From: Bacillus sp. S3
GTDB taxonomy: Bacteria > Bacillota > Bacilli > Bacillales > Cytobacillaceae
Direction of reading: 5' to 3'
Length of the DNA: 64,000 bases
Assembly: GCF_005154805.1 (NCBI RefSeq)
Contig: NZ_CP039727.1
Location: 4,089,501 to 4,153,500 of the forward strand
The first letter of the stretch is position 1, and each line of letters starts with the position of its first letter. Below, in pieces: positions 18,197 to 26,705 of the stretch. The notes under the pieces are model-generated. The model was not told the origin of the DNA. It worked only from the letters and a program-made list of their open reading frames with translations, and made no database searches. Both the position numbers and the translations under genes were made by a program.

Positions 18197-18349
18197 GAAA
18201 AGCGGAAGCGCCCTGGTTAGCGGCGTATGGCCTGGAGCGCTCCAACTGAGATAAAGGAAACACGAAGAGCCGGAGGCGATTCGATGTTGACTTATCGTAG
18301 GGGGGAGAGTGAAGGACACTAGCCGCTAGGGCGCTGGAGCTGGACAATT
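18196..18349. repeat. 154-bp MITE-like repeat element, long form
   Basis: The element begins AAGCGGAAGCGCCC and ends GGGCGCTGGAGCTGGACAA; the GCGCCCT...AGCGGC and GCCGCT...AGGGCGC ends form inverted repeats. A shortened copy with the same two ends is at 48419-48481. No transposase is encoded. It sits between two convergent genes. I recognise it as a type of dispersed intergenic repeat seen in Bacillaceae but cannot name it. Confidence 0.7.
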
Positions 18350-18367
18350 CTCAAAGTCAATTCAAAA

Positions 18368-18392
18368 AGGTTCGCGAATTGATCGCGAACCT
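18368..18392 (-). terminator. Terminator of the DUF3231 gene
   Basis: A perfect 10-bp stem AGGTTCGCGA/TCGCGAACCT that touches the stop codon, with a U-rich tail on the minus strand. Confidence 0.85.
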
Positions 18393-19392
18393 ATTTCAAT
18401 TTCTGAAGATCCCTTCTGCTTGGAGCATGTGGAGGTCCTTGCGCCCAGCCGCGATCGACCATAATATCAAAGCCCTTACCGGAATACGTCAATATTTCTA
18501 AGATGTACTTTTGATAAAAGGCTGCTAAGTCTGTTCTCATCGATAAGGAAAGGGCATGTCCAATCAGGGCAATATCAATTGCGTTTAATGAATGGAACAA
18601 CGTAACCACAAGCCTGTCTGAAAAGGGAGAACATGTTGAATCCGTGACTTCCATATTGGTCGCAATATTCCCCAGCAATTCCTCTTTCAAAAGAATATCA
18701 TTAAACGTATTGATTTGTTTTTCGGAAATTTCCTTGCCTTCTTGAATGTAAGCGTGAATTTCCTTATCCTTCACCACTTGAAGCAATCCCATACAAAGGA
18801 TAATGGAAAAATAATTCCGTTCCGTGTTAAAAAAGATTTCTGTAATCTCCGCCACATTTAGCGGCCGTTTTTTTCCAAATCCTTTTAGATAGGAAAGCTT
18901 TTCAATATATTCCACTTCCTTTGGATAGGGAATCATTGGCGGTCGGTCATAGATTCCTTTTGAAAGCATTAAGGTTGTAGATTCTTTATATAACATTGAA
19001 TTTTCCTGAACCATCGTCACAAAAAAATCCTGAACATCTTCTCTTGCCATAGTTGCAGCAATAAAGCCTGTGTTAATCATACTCAAACGGCACATGGAAT
19101 ACACAAAGCTTAAGCCGAACATATCATAAAATAATGGCGGAGCAGATAAATCTAGATCATTTTCCGTAAATCCATCAGGGATTGGGATGCCCTCATCATT
19201 AAATATCGCTGTTATTTGGTTTACATGGCTATTCGAAATTTCATAGGCATGCTGTAATGTCGTTTGTATTTCCTCATCTTGATTGTGGTGGAGAAAATAA
19301 GTTAATAAACAAACAGCCATATTTTCTTGGAGATAGGTCGCCCACAATCCGCCGATTTCGGCACTGGTTAACCGAACATTATGCTTAACCAT
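18391..19392 (-). CDS. DUF3231 family protein
   Basis: A 333-residue protein of the DUF3231 type common in spore-forming Bacillaceae. It appears to be an internal duplication of an all-alpha, ferritin-like unit: the N-terminal half begins LTSAEIGGLWATYLQENMAVC, and the second half (from about residue 175) begins LNVAEITEIFFNTERNYFS. The function is unknown. There is no signal peptide. GGAGGC precedes ATG 19392. Monocistronic. Confidence 0.75.
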   Translation of the reverse strand: MVKHNVRLTSAEIGGLWATYLQENMAVCLLTYFLHHNQDEEIQTTLQHAYEISNSHVNQITAIFNDEGIPIPDGFTENDLDLSAPPLFYDMFGLSFVYSMCRLSMINTGFIAATMAREDVQDFFVTMVQENSMLYKESTTLMLSKGIYDRPPMIPYPKEVEYIEKLSYLKGFGKKRPLNVAEITEIFFNTERNYFSIILCMGLLQVVKDKEIHAYIQEGKEISEKQINTFNDILLKEELLGNIATNMEVTDSTCSPFSDRLVVTLFHSLNAIDIALIGHALSLSMRTDLAAFYQKYILEILTYSGKGFDIMVDRGWAQGPPHAPSRRDLQKLK

Positions 19393-19495
19393 TAATATGT
19401 AGCCTCCTAAACATACTATAAGAATAGATTCCCAATTGGGATGCTGTTTTATTCTCCACGTATGTAAACTGCCTCATTTGATTTTTCTTATCCGC

Positions 19496-20470
19496 TTATT
19501 TGCCCGTTTGCTCACTGCGGCTTTTCCATGTCATCACACCATCTTCTTCATCGATCTCGATTGTGACATCGACAACACCTTTCTCTGCCATGATTTTTTC
19601 CTCTAATCGGTCTTTAATATCATCGGCTGCGGCAACCGTTAGTGTTGGGTCAATTTCAATTTCCAATTCTACATGCAAGTCTTCTCCTTCTTTAATGACC
19701 GTTATGTCCTGAATATCCATGACATCGGGGTCTGCCATGACAAGCGTCCCAATTTTGTTTTCCATTTCCTCATCTGCCTGCCCAATAACACCTGCCGCAT
19801 TGTCTAAAAAGACCTTTCCGACAACAAAAAACATCATCCCGCCAATCAGGATCGAGGCAATCCCTTCTAACTGATGGAAATTTGTAAAGTGGGCAATCAC
19901 AACAGCAATAATTGCTAACAATCCACCCATAGTAGCGACAAGGTCTTCCAAAAACACAAGTTTTGTCGCCGGTTTTGCTCTTCCTAAATTAGCGAAGCTC
20001 TTAACAAACACACCTGGACCACTTGCTTGGACATTAATTTCATGCAAAATTTCCTTCATGGCTTTAAATAAGACAAAGGTTTCAAGTAGTGTGGAAACGC
20101 CAAGGACTATAATATTAATGATAAATCCGCCGGACTTTGTTGGATGGACCACATGATGCCAGCCTTCTTTAATGGTTTCAAAAGCCATAATCCCGACAAT
20201 CAGCACCGCCCCCAATAGAACTAAATTGACAAGGCGGCCAAAGCCGTTCGGATATTTTTCTGTTGGCGCTTTTTTACTTAAAGCCGATCCAACAAACACA
20301 AAAAATTGATTGGCAGCATCCCCAAGGCTATGCATCGTTTCGGCGAACATCGCCACATTGCCTGTAAACATAAAGGCCACACCTTTAATGATCGAAATAA
20401 TCGTATTAATAATGGCGGCCAGCATGGCAGACTTATTCCCGCGTTTCAAAAGCTGTACTAATTCACTCAT
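19496..20470 (-). CDS. Cation diffusion facilitator (CDF) family efflux transporter
   Basis: A 324-residue CDF protein with about six transmembrane helices. The metal-site residues of the family are visible as HSLGDAANQ in helix 2 and the Asp pair region of helix 5 (FLEDLVATMGG). A cytoplasmic ferredoxin-like domain with HVELEIEID is at the C terminus. It should export divalent cations such as Mn, Zn or Fe in exchange for protons; the metal is not determined. The start is placed at ATG 20470, which has GAAGAGGA upstream; a longer in-frame start at 20491 lacks a ribosome-binding site. Confidence 0.85.
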   Translation of the reverse strand: MSELVQLLKRGNKSAMLAAIINTIISIIKGVAFMFTGNVAMFAETMHSLGDAANQFFVFVGSALSKKAPTEKYPNGFGRLVNLVLLGAVLIVGIMAFETIKEGWHHVVHPTKSGGFIINIIVLGVSTLLETFVLFKAMKEILHEINVQASGPGVFVKSFANLGRAKPATKLVFLEDLVATMGGLLAIIAVVIAHFTNFHQLEGIASILIGGMMFFVVGKVFLDNAAGVIGQADEEMENKIGTLVMADPDVMDIQDITVIKEGEDLHVELEIEIDPTLTVAAADDIKDRLEEKIMAEKGVVDVTIEIDEEDGVMTWKSRSEQTGK

Positions 20471-20588
20471 GGAATCCTCTTCTCTTTTCATTTGTTTTCT
20501 TTAATATTTTCTAAAATTGCATATTTCATTAAATAAATGATGGATAACGTGCGAATGGGCATAAATAATTTCACGATTCAAAACAAAA

Positions 20589-20619
20589 GGCCCCTCGCTG
20601 CAACAGCGCTAGGGGCCTC
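20589..20619 (-). terminator. Terminator after the 77-residue gene
   Basis: Stem AGGCCCCT/AGGGGCCT extended by an inner CGCT/AGCG pairing. Confidence 0.8.
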
Positions 20620-20624
20620 TCCAT

Positions 20625-20858
20625 TTAAACGTTTCTTAACACCAAGTATAAACGGTTATTCCGTTCATCCTGCTCTTCAGCCGATGCCAAATCATATTTT
20701 TTCAAAAGGTGGAATACTTCATTTAACAAATCCTGGGTGTGCTCCTTGGCAAAAAACTGATCGAATAAAGGCTTCATCTCCTCAGGTAAAAAAGCAGCCT
20801 GGGATTCGTATTTACTTTTTACATCCTCCTGCGAGTGATCTAACTTGCATTCGCTCAT
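20625..20858 (-). CDS. Small hypothetical protein (77 aa)
   Basis: A 77-residue, acidic, soluble, probably alpha-helical protein beginning MSECKLDHSQED. I do not recognise the family. It is very likely a real gene: GAGGAGG is well spaced before the ATG and a strong terminator directly follows the stop. It has no transmembrane segment or signal peptide. It stands alone between the CDF transporter and the AI-2E family gene. Confidence 0.65.
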   Translation of the reverse strand: MSECKLDHSQEDVKSKYESQAAFLPEEMKPLFDQFFAKEHTQDLLNEVFHLLKKYDLASAEEQDERNNRLYLVLRNV

Positions 20859-20951
20859 TCGGAAACCTCCTCACCTATGTACTTACCCTTAGAATAGCAG
20901 AAATAACCAAACAAAACCAATAGGCCGCGCCACACCGCCATTTACAAAAAA

Positions 20952-20969
20952 AAGCCCAATCTTGGGCTT
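20952..20969 (-). terminator. Terminator of the AI-2E family gene
   Basis: Compact stem AAGCCCA/TGGGCTT with an A-run on the plus strand (U-tract on minus), directly after the stop codon. Confidence 0.8.
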
Positions 20970-21980
20970 TTACTTAACCTTCTCATTATCCGTCACTTCT
21001 AATACATCCAATAGGAAGACAAAGATCGGAATCCCGATGATCAGACCCCACACACCGAAAAAATGCTCGGAGAAAATCAGGACGATAAATGTATAGAAAA
21101 CAGGTAGATTTGTTTTAGAACTCATTAAATTTGGATTTAAAATATAGGCCTCGATACCATGGATCACCGCAATCGCAATCATGACATAGACCACCTTCAT
21201 GATGCCGCCAATACTATAGGCGATAATCACAAGCGGAATTAACGAAATAATCACGCCGGCAACCGGGATTAAGCCTAGGACAAAAATCATAATCGATAAG
21301 CCGCCCAGCTGAGGGAAATCGAGCAGCCATAAGAAAATCGTGGTCAAAATACAGTTCACTAAAGCAATGATTAATTGCGCTTCGATTACTTTACCAAACG
21401 TACGGACGAATTTACGGGCAAAAAATTCAACTTCCACGTAGATCGATGAGATTTTGCTCGTTCTAAATTTCCCGGTAAATTCAATTAAGCGCGGTTTTTC
21501 CAACAAACAAAATAGGCTCAACAACAGTGCCAATAACACCTGCAAGGTTATTTTACTAATATCAGTAAAATATTTAATTAGGAAGGTAAAACCTTGCTCC
21601 AGGTAATTGGAAATTTGATTTTCTTCCACGCGGCTGACGAGATAATTCAGAACAATATTATCATGCTGTGCGGTGTAAAAAGCAGTTAATTGCTTGATCA
21701 GCGCAGTAATTTCACCGGCAATCATCGGCAGGTACATCACTAAACCGTAAGAAAACAAACCGATCATACAGGAATAGGATACAATCACCAGTAACCTGCG
21801 ATTCAGCGGAATTTTCTTTTCAAGAAATTGCACTAACCGGTCCATTAAAAAAGTAAAAATAAACGTGAGTAAAATTAAATTAATCATTGATTTCATCGCA
21901 TATAAAATCAGCGCGATGAACACAAAAATGGCTATCCTTTTAAATCCGCTGCTGTGCAAAAGTTTGTTTATCATAGGCAA
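20970..21980 (-). CDS. AI-2E (UPF0118) family transporter
   Basis: A 336-residue polytopic protein with about eight transmembrane helices and the family pattern of a long loop in the middle (residues 90-140) and the conserved C-terminal block GLIPVAGVIISLIP and ILNPNLMSSKTNLP. Members have been linked to autoinducer-2 export or to Na+/H+ exchange; which applies here is unknown. A TTG at 21980 with GGGG upstream is the likely start; an ATG two codons later is possible. Monocistronic. Confidence 0.8.
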   Translation of the reverse strand: MPMINKLLHSSGFKRIAIFVFIALILYAMKSMINLILLTFIFTFLMDRLVQFLEKKIPLNRRLLVIVSYSCMIGLFSYGLVMYLPMIAGEITALIKQLTAFYTAQHDNIVLNYLVSRVEENQISNYLEQGFTFLIKYFTDISKITLQVLLALLLSLFCLLEKPRLIEFTGKFRTSKISSIYVEVEFFARKFVRTFGKVIEAQLIIALVNCILTTIFLWLLDFPQLGGLSIMIFVLGLIPVAGVIISLIPLVIIAYSIGGIMKVVYVMIAIAVIHGIEAYILNPNLMSSKTNLPVFYTFIVLIFSEHFFGVWGLIIGIPIFVFLLDVLEVTDNEKVK

Positions 21981-22059
21981 TTATCGAACCCCATTATTTT
22001 TACTATTAGATATAAATTTATTATATCAAACCACTAGGCATTCTGTCTTTTTTAAACTG

Positions 22060-23079
22060 CTATCTTGCGCTAAATTGAACGGGTGTCATCGTGCTCTCAA
22101 TAGATTTACCCTCATAGCCCTGTTTACTCAAATAGTCAAGCAGCGCCGGAAGATGATCAAGCGTTTCCTGCCGTTCATGTAAAAGAATTACCTTCGGCCC
22201 ATTATGGTCTGCCAAATGGTTTAATTGTTCAATGACACTGTCAACGTAGCGGGCATCCTTATAATACCAGTCCTTGCTGTCAATATTCCAATCCCACATT
22301 TTATAGCCATTCTCCTGAACAGCCTGGCGATATTCTACTGTCATATGGGGAACACTGCCGTAAGGGGTCCTCATAATATACGAATCAACACCCGAAATTT
22401 CCTTTAACGTATTACGGTTCTGTGTTAATTCTGCAATGACAGAATTAGCTGATGCATAAAATGCTTTCGGACTATGGGACACACTGTGAAGGCCCACGGT
22501 CTCGCCATTTTGAACCATTAACTTTACCGAATCAGGATATTTTCGAATATTTCCGTCAATCATAAAAAAGGTCGCCTTGAATTGATACTGTTCCAAAAGG
22601 GCAATAATTTCACCGGAAAATGCCGCCGGACCGTCATCAAACGTCAAATACACGGTCTTATTGTTCCCCTGTTGCTCCGTCCTATTTTGCTCCGGCTCTC
22701 CTGCGTTGGATTCGTTCACTGGTGGTTGGTCAGTAGGTGTATCGTTTGTGGCAGTTTGGGCTGCGGCAGTTTCAGTAGTAGGTTTTGGCGTGTTACTATT
22801 CTCAAGATCTTGCTTATTTCTCCAAAACACCGCTTGTTCTTGGTGCTTACGGATCAGGTGTTTTTCCAGCTTAAAATCCTCAGTGTTTTTTATAATCGAT
22901 TCTGGTGTAGGTCCTTTGGCTGCAGCACGATTAAAAGATTCATTTTTTGAGTGATTACTAGGTTCCCCCGCCGCCTTCGCCTGAAAATAATTACTGACAA
23001 AAATACCGGCCAAAATGAGCCCAATCGTAACAATGACACTTAACATCCCTTTCGGCCATCCGCTATTTTGTTTCCTCAT
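22060..23079 (-). CDS. Membrane-anchored polysaccharide deacetylase (NodB domain)
   Basis: A 339-residue protein. A signal anchor spans about residues 12-33, then comes a low-complexity Thr/Pro/Asn/Gln stretch (about 95-135) and a NodB domain from about residue 138. The metal-binding motifs TFDDGP and HSVSHS and the late catalytic RTPYGS and LLHERQ motifs are present. It should deacetylate N-acetylglucosamine in peptidoglycan or a related polymer outside the membrane, as PgdA/YxkH-type proteins do. The start is placed at ATG 23079 with GAGGG upstream, rather than an in-frame ATG at 23115 that lacks one. Confidence 0.88.
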   Translation of the reverse strand: MRKQNSGWPKGMLSVIVTIGLILAGIFVSNYFQAKAAGEPSNHSKNESFNRAAAKGPTPESIIKNTEDFKLEKHLIRKHQEQAVFWRNKQDLENSNTPKPTTETAAAQTATNDTPTDQPPVNESNAGEPEQNRTEQQGNNKTVYLTFDDGPAAFSGEIIALLEQYQFKATFFMIDGNIRKYPDSVKLMVQNGETVGLHSVSHSPKAFYASANSVIAELTQNRNTLKEISGVDSYIMRTPYGSVPHMTVEYRQAVQENGYKMWDWNIDSKDWYYKDARYVDSVIEQLNHLADHNGPKVILLHERQETLDHLPALLDYLSKQGYEGKSIESTMTPVQFSAR

Positions 23080-23444
23080 TTCTCTACCCTCTTTGTTGTT
23101 TTTTCCTTCTCCCATTATAGACGAATTCTCATCCGTTTTGTTTCAAATCTATTAAAAATATTACAATTCTATTAAAAAATCTCGCTATTCCTATGACATT
23201 CGACAACACGAGTTGACAATAGCATGTATACCCTTTTTTACAACTGATTTACAACTTTTTACCAATCTATTATAACAGTAAAAAATGGAAAATGGAGTGG
23301 AGGGAAGAAAATAAATCAGAAATTTCAAAAAGGAGTACAGGCAAATTTAATGCGGGTATGACATACATATCATTGAACGAGAATTACTTATGGCATCTTA
23401 CCTATGGAATTCGTTTCTTCTGATTATTTTTGGAGGTGATGGTT
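23080..23444. other. Intergenic control region, no gene seen
   Basis: AT-rich divergent region between the deacetylase and the small membrane protein. It holds TTGACA at about 23213 and TTACAA-N16-TATAAC at about 23249-23276, which could be plus-strand promoter elements. I see no coding sequence or stable RNA in it. Confidence 0.4.
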
Positions 23445-23666
23445 GTGTCAGGTGGGCTTAAAGCTCTGCTTTACATCTTATCCTTTCTCATTCCTGTGGT
23501 TGGAATTATCTTAGGAATTATTTGGATGAATGATCAGGACCTTGAAAAAAAAGCAATTGGAAAAACTTGTTTGATTGTAGGAATTGTCGCCATCGTCCTA
23601 TCCTGTATCTGTTGGTTTGCAGCATCAGCACTGTCCATTGCCCCGGCGTTTATGACGGGGTATTAG
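23445..23666 (+). CDS. Small two-helix membrane protein (73 aa)
   Basis: A 73-residue protein with two hydrophobic segments, at about residues 6-26 and 43-68, separated by a short charged loop (NDQDLEKKAIGK). The start is taken as GTG 23445, 8 bases after GGAGG; the upstream ATG in the same frame is too close to that site. Similar proteins, often annotated only as hypothetical or DUF4190-like, are common in Bacillaceae; their function is unknown. A strong terminator follows. Confidence 0.6.
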   Translation: MSGGLKALLYILSFLIPVVGIILGIIWMNDQDLEKKAIGKTCLIVGIVAIVLSCICWFAASALSIAPAFMTGY

Positions 23667-23676
23667 ATGAATGAAA

Positions 23677-23713
23677 AGAACCCAATTCATCATGCGTGAA
23701 TTGGGTTCTCTCT
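23677..23713 (+). terminator. Terminator after the small membrane protein
   Basis: A perfect 13-bp stem AGAACCCAATTCA/TGAATTGGGTTCT with a short T-rich tail. Confidence 0.85.
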
Positions 23714-23731
23714 CATAAGGGGTGATGTCCA

Positions 23732-24361
23732 TTGATCCACGACCTATTCCATTTCTTCGGAAGAGCGATCTGCCACCAGTTGGAGGAACGGTCACTCCAG
23801 GCATCAGGCGAAACACTCTCCGTTTGCGCCCGCGACACCGGCATCTATATAGGTATTTTTTCAACGCTCATCTATTTGCATCTGTTCAAACGAGGGGCAA
23901 AAATCACGATTCCTACAATAAAGATAAGCTTGTTTCTTCTATTATTAATGGTACCCCTGATGATCGACGGCTTAGGCTCTTATTTACACTTATTTGAAAC
24001 CGATAATACCCGAAGATTACTAACCGGAATCAGCTTCGGACTTGCCCTGCCTAATTTTCTTTATCCGCTGCTCTCGCCAAAAGCGCTTGATGAAACGAGC
24101 AAGCCCGTCATCACCGTCAAAAGGGACTTTTTTATTCCGTTGATTTTAAGCTGCGGATTGGGTGGACTTGTTTATTGGGGGAAAATATCTTATTTCGTTC
24201 TGGATGGGTTCCTTATTTTAACCGTTATGATTTGGTTCAGCATGTGCGGTTCGTTTCTATTTTCGAGTATTCAAAACACCCATCTAAAGTCAGCGCTATC
24301 GGTTTGTTCCGGTCTTGTATTGCTATCTACGCTTTCCTTGTTACATAGTTTTGTCGCCTAA
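23732..24361 (+). CDS. DUF2085 family membrane protein
   Basis: A 209-residue membrane protein with about five transmembrane helices. The N terminus contains the family signature CHQLEERS...VCARDTGIYIG (Cys-His-Gln and Cys-Ala-Arg-Asp), suggestive of a metal- or redox-linked site at the membrane face, but the function of the family is unknown. The start is TTG 23732, preceded by AAGGGGTGA; there is a stop codon in frame just upstream. A terminator follows the stop. Confidence 0.75.
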   Translation: MIHDLFHFFGRAICHQLEERSLQASGETLSVCARDTGIYIGIFSTLIYLHLFKRGAKITIPTIKISLFLLLLMVPLMIDGLGSYLHLFETDNTRRLLTGISFGLALPNFLYPLLSPKALDETSKPVITVKRDFFIPLILSCGLGGLVYWGKISYFVLDGFLILTVMIWFSMCGSFLFSSIQNTHLKSALSVCSGLVLLSTLSLLHSFVA

Positions 24362-24366
24362 TAAGA

Positions 24367-24403
24367 AAAGAGAGCATTTCCACCAGGAAAATCGCTCTCT
24401 TTT
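24367..24403. terminator. Bidirectional terminator between DUF2085 gene and sinR-like gene
   Basis: Stem AAAGAGAGC/GCTCTCTTT with inner ATTTCC/GGAAAT pairing, between convergent genes. Confidence 0.85.
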
Positions 24404-24411
24404 AAAAATAT

Positions 24412-24738
24412 CTATTCTTCATTAATCTTATTGATTAATTCTTTTATTTGCTTTAATTTCTGAGGATTTAGTTGATCCTCCGATAATTCAATTTCTACCT
24501 TTAAAATGCTCTTAATGGAAGGCTTATGTTTCTCTTCGTTTTTTTTATCTTTCACTAAATCTTCCACTTCAACCCCGAACGTCGCAGCTAATTTTTCTAA
24601 GATATCCAAGCTGGGGTTCTTCTGGATTCCCCGCTCAATTAAACTTAGATACGACTTGGAAATCCCGGTAAGTTTACTTAACTTAGATAATGAATAAGCC
24701 TTTTTCTTGCGTAGCCTTTTGAGTTTACTTCCATCCAT
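24412..24738 (-). CDS. SinR-like XRE-family repressor
   Basis: A 108-residue regulator (B. subtilis SinR: 111). Residues 1-62 are an XRE helix-turn-helix that reads like SinR: KLKRLRKKKAYSLSKLSKLTGISKSYLS followed by IERGIQKNPSLDILEKLA. The C-terminal region has a SinI/SinR-type amphipathic helix (KLKQIKELINKI) likely used for oligomerisation. The start is set by AAGGAGAGA upstream of ATG 24738. It follows tadC by 64 bases on the same strand and so closes the Tad operon, possibly with an extra promoter in that gap. Inverted SinR-type heptamers in the Tad control regions make it the likely regulator of the pilus. Confidence 0.82.
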   Translation of the reverse strand: MDGSKLKRLRKKKAYSLSKLSKLTGISKSYLSLIERGIQKNPSLDILEKLAATFGVEVEDLVKDKKNEEKHKPSIKSILKVEIELSEDQLNPQKLKQIKELINKINEE

Positions 24739-24802
24739 CGTATCTCTCCTTCTGTTCAGCGCCCACCATCCCACCATATAATACGAGACTCTATTAAAAA
24801 AA

Positions 24803-25735
24803 TTAACCGCCAAAACCTTTTGTCACAAAATAAATAACCAATGGTCCTAAGATCACGATAAAGATGGAAGGGAAGATGAAAAACACCATTGGGAACAGCA
24901 TTTTCACAGGTGCCTTCATCGCCTGTTCACGTGCAGCCTCGCGACGCTGTTCGCGAATTCTAATTGTCAAGTTTCCCAGAACCTTGGCCATCCCAATACC
25001 AAGCTGGTCGGCCTGGATGAGGGAAGTGATTACACTTTGAAACGAATCGGAAGGAACGCGCTTGCGTAGTTCGTAGAAGGCCTCCCGTCTGGATTTCCCC
25101 AGCTTCATGTCTTCTAATGTTTGAAAAAATTCATCTGCCAGCGGACCTTTAATTTTTTGCGAAACCTCTGCTAACGCCAAATCGAGTCCCATCCCGGCTT
25201 CTAGCAACAGGTTTACGGTATCAAAGTAATCGGGCATCGCCTTATTGATCGCCTTGATTCTTGCCGTTTTCTTTTTCCCAAGAAAAAACACCGGCAGCCT
25301 GAATCCCAAAATTGCCATTGTGATAATCATCAGCCAGGTTAACATTTTGTTATCGGATAGCGGCAATATAAAGAAGAAAATAAGCAAGCTCATGCCGGTA
25401 CTAAGGACGATTTGTAACAGGCGAAAGTCAATCGCCGACTTAAACGGATGGCCCGCATCCCGAAGCAAGGTGTCTAACTTTTTCTTTTCCACCTTTGAAA
25501 TCCGTTTATTTAATGCCTGGGTTCCTTTATTCCAGTATTGATCAATAACCTGCCTTAACCGGCCATCCTTTCGTCCCCCTAAAGAATCCTCTTTAATTGT
25601 GACGGAAGCTACACCGAAATACTTGTTTACCCGTTCATTATAGGCAAGCTGCCTTTTAAAAATAGTGAACATTAAAGCTGCCAGAACTGAGGTCATAAAT
25701 CCAGCCAGTAGAAAAAGTAATAAGATATCTAGCAT
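24803..25735 (-). CDS. tadC: Tad pilus inner-membrane protein TadC
   Basis: A 310-residue type II secretion F-domain protein with N- and C-terminal transmembrane segments and a central cytoplasmic helical domain (MPDYFDTVNLLLEAGMGLDLAL; SFQSVITSLIQADQLGIGMAKVL). TadB and TadC together form the membrane platform on which the Flp pilus is assembled by the TadA ATPase. It ends in the typical FVTKGFGG. It follows tadB by three bases. Confidence 0.9.
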   Translation of the reverse strand: MLDILLLFLLAGFMTSVLAALMFTIFKRQLAYNERVNKYFGVASVTIKEDSLGGRKDGRLRQVIDQYWNKGTQALNKRISKVEKKKLDTLLRDAGHPFKSAIDFRLLQIVLSTGMSLLIFFFILPLSDNKMLTWLMIITMAILGFRLPVFFLGKKKTARIKAINKAMPDYFDTVNLLLEAGMGLDLALAEVSQKIKGPLADEFFQTLEDMKLGKSRREAFYELRKRVPSDSFQSVITSLIQADQLGIGMAKVLGNLTIRIREQRREAAREQAMKAPVKMLFPMVFFIFPSIFIVILGPLVIYFVTKGFGG

Positions 25736-25738
25736 GCT

Positions 25739-26701
25739 TTACACCTCTATTCGGATAATTTTTTGAATAAATACCCAACCTAGAATCGTCGAAACTGAGG
25801 CAACAAACAGCATCGCCCATCCTAGCGGGTGCTCAAGCATCGGGGCAAAATATTCCCGATTGACTAATGCTAAATATAATGCGAGGCCAACAGGAATTAA
25901 GGTAATAATCCAAGAGGACATCCTTCCCTGCGCTGTCAAGGTGCGTAGCTCCTCTAATATACGAACCCTGCCTCTAATCGTATCCTCCATTGTTTCCAAC
26001 AGGTCGGCTAAGTTACCGCCGCTTTTTCTTTGAGCAAGAATTGCCCTTACGACTACTTCCAGCTCATTATTCGGCAGTCTTCCGACCATTTCCTCAAACA
26101 CATCATCGAGTGGAACACCAAGGCCTGATTGGCGGACAACACGGTCAAATTCCGGGCCAAGCGGGTCGGGGAATTCCTTGCCTACAAGCTGCATCGCCTG
26201 CATAAAACTGAAACCTGCCCGCATTGAATTCGCCATCATCCCCAGCACTTCGATTAATTGATAATTGGCTCGGGTCAATCGCTTTTTTCGTTTTTGCTTC
26301 ATTATCGTTTTTGGGATAATAAATCCTATAACAGCAGCGAAGAGAAACAAGTACCATGGTAATCCTAGTAAACCGGTAAAAATAGCAATCCCAGCTGCAG
26401 CAAGAATGCGCAATGCAAAAAATTCCTCCGGTTTCAAGTTGCTGCCGGCTTCTACTAATAATTTCTCAGTACGTTCACTAAATTGAACACTGTTAAACAT
26501 TCTTGCTATTGAAAGAAAGAAGCGCTTGAAGACAGACGGTTCCTTTTCTTGACTTTCCACTAATTCTTTCATCTGCTGCGATGGTAAAAACTCTTTCATT
26601 CGGTTGTTCATTCTTCGTTTCTTTGTGTATTCACTTAATAATAAATACATCAAAAGAGTGGCCAAAATAACAATCACCGTTAATTCAAGTACAAGCTCCA
26701 T
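25739..26701 (-). CDS. tadB: Tad pilus inner-membrane protein TadB
   Basis: A 320-residue membrane platform protein with an N-terminal helix, a basic linker, paired helices near residues 90-130 and the F-domain with YQLIEVLGMMANSMRAGFSF and the RKSGGNLADLLETMEDTIRGR signature. The start is ATG 26701, with GGGAGTGG upstream; the longer open frame reaches back into tadA and lacks a site. It partners TadC. It is four bases downstream of tadA, so the two are almost certainly cotranslated. Confidence 0.9.
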   Translation of the reverse strand: MELVLELTVIVILATLLMYLLLSEYTKKRRMNNRMKEFLPSQQMKELVESQEKEPSVFKRFFLSIARMFNSVQFSERTEKLLVEAGSNLKPEEFFALRILAAAGIAIFTGLLGLPWYLFLFAAVIGFIIPKTIMKQKRKKRLTRANYQLIEVLGMMANSMRAGFSFMQAMQLVGKEFPDPLGPEFDRVVRQSGLGVPLDDVFEEMVGRLPNNELEVVVRAILAQRKSGGNLADLLETMEDTIRGRVRILEELRTLTAQGRMSSWIITLIPVGLALYLALVNREYFAPMLEHPLGWAMLFVASVSTILGWVFIQKIIRIEV

Positions 26702-26705
26702 CTCT

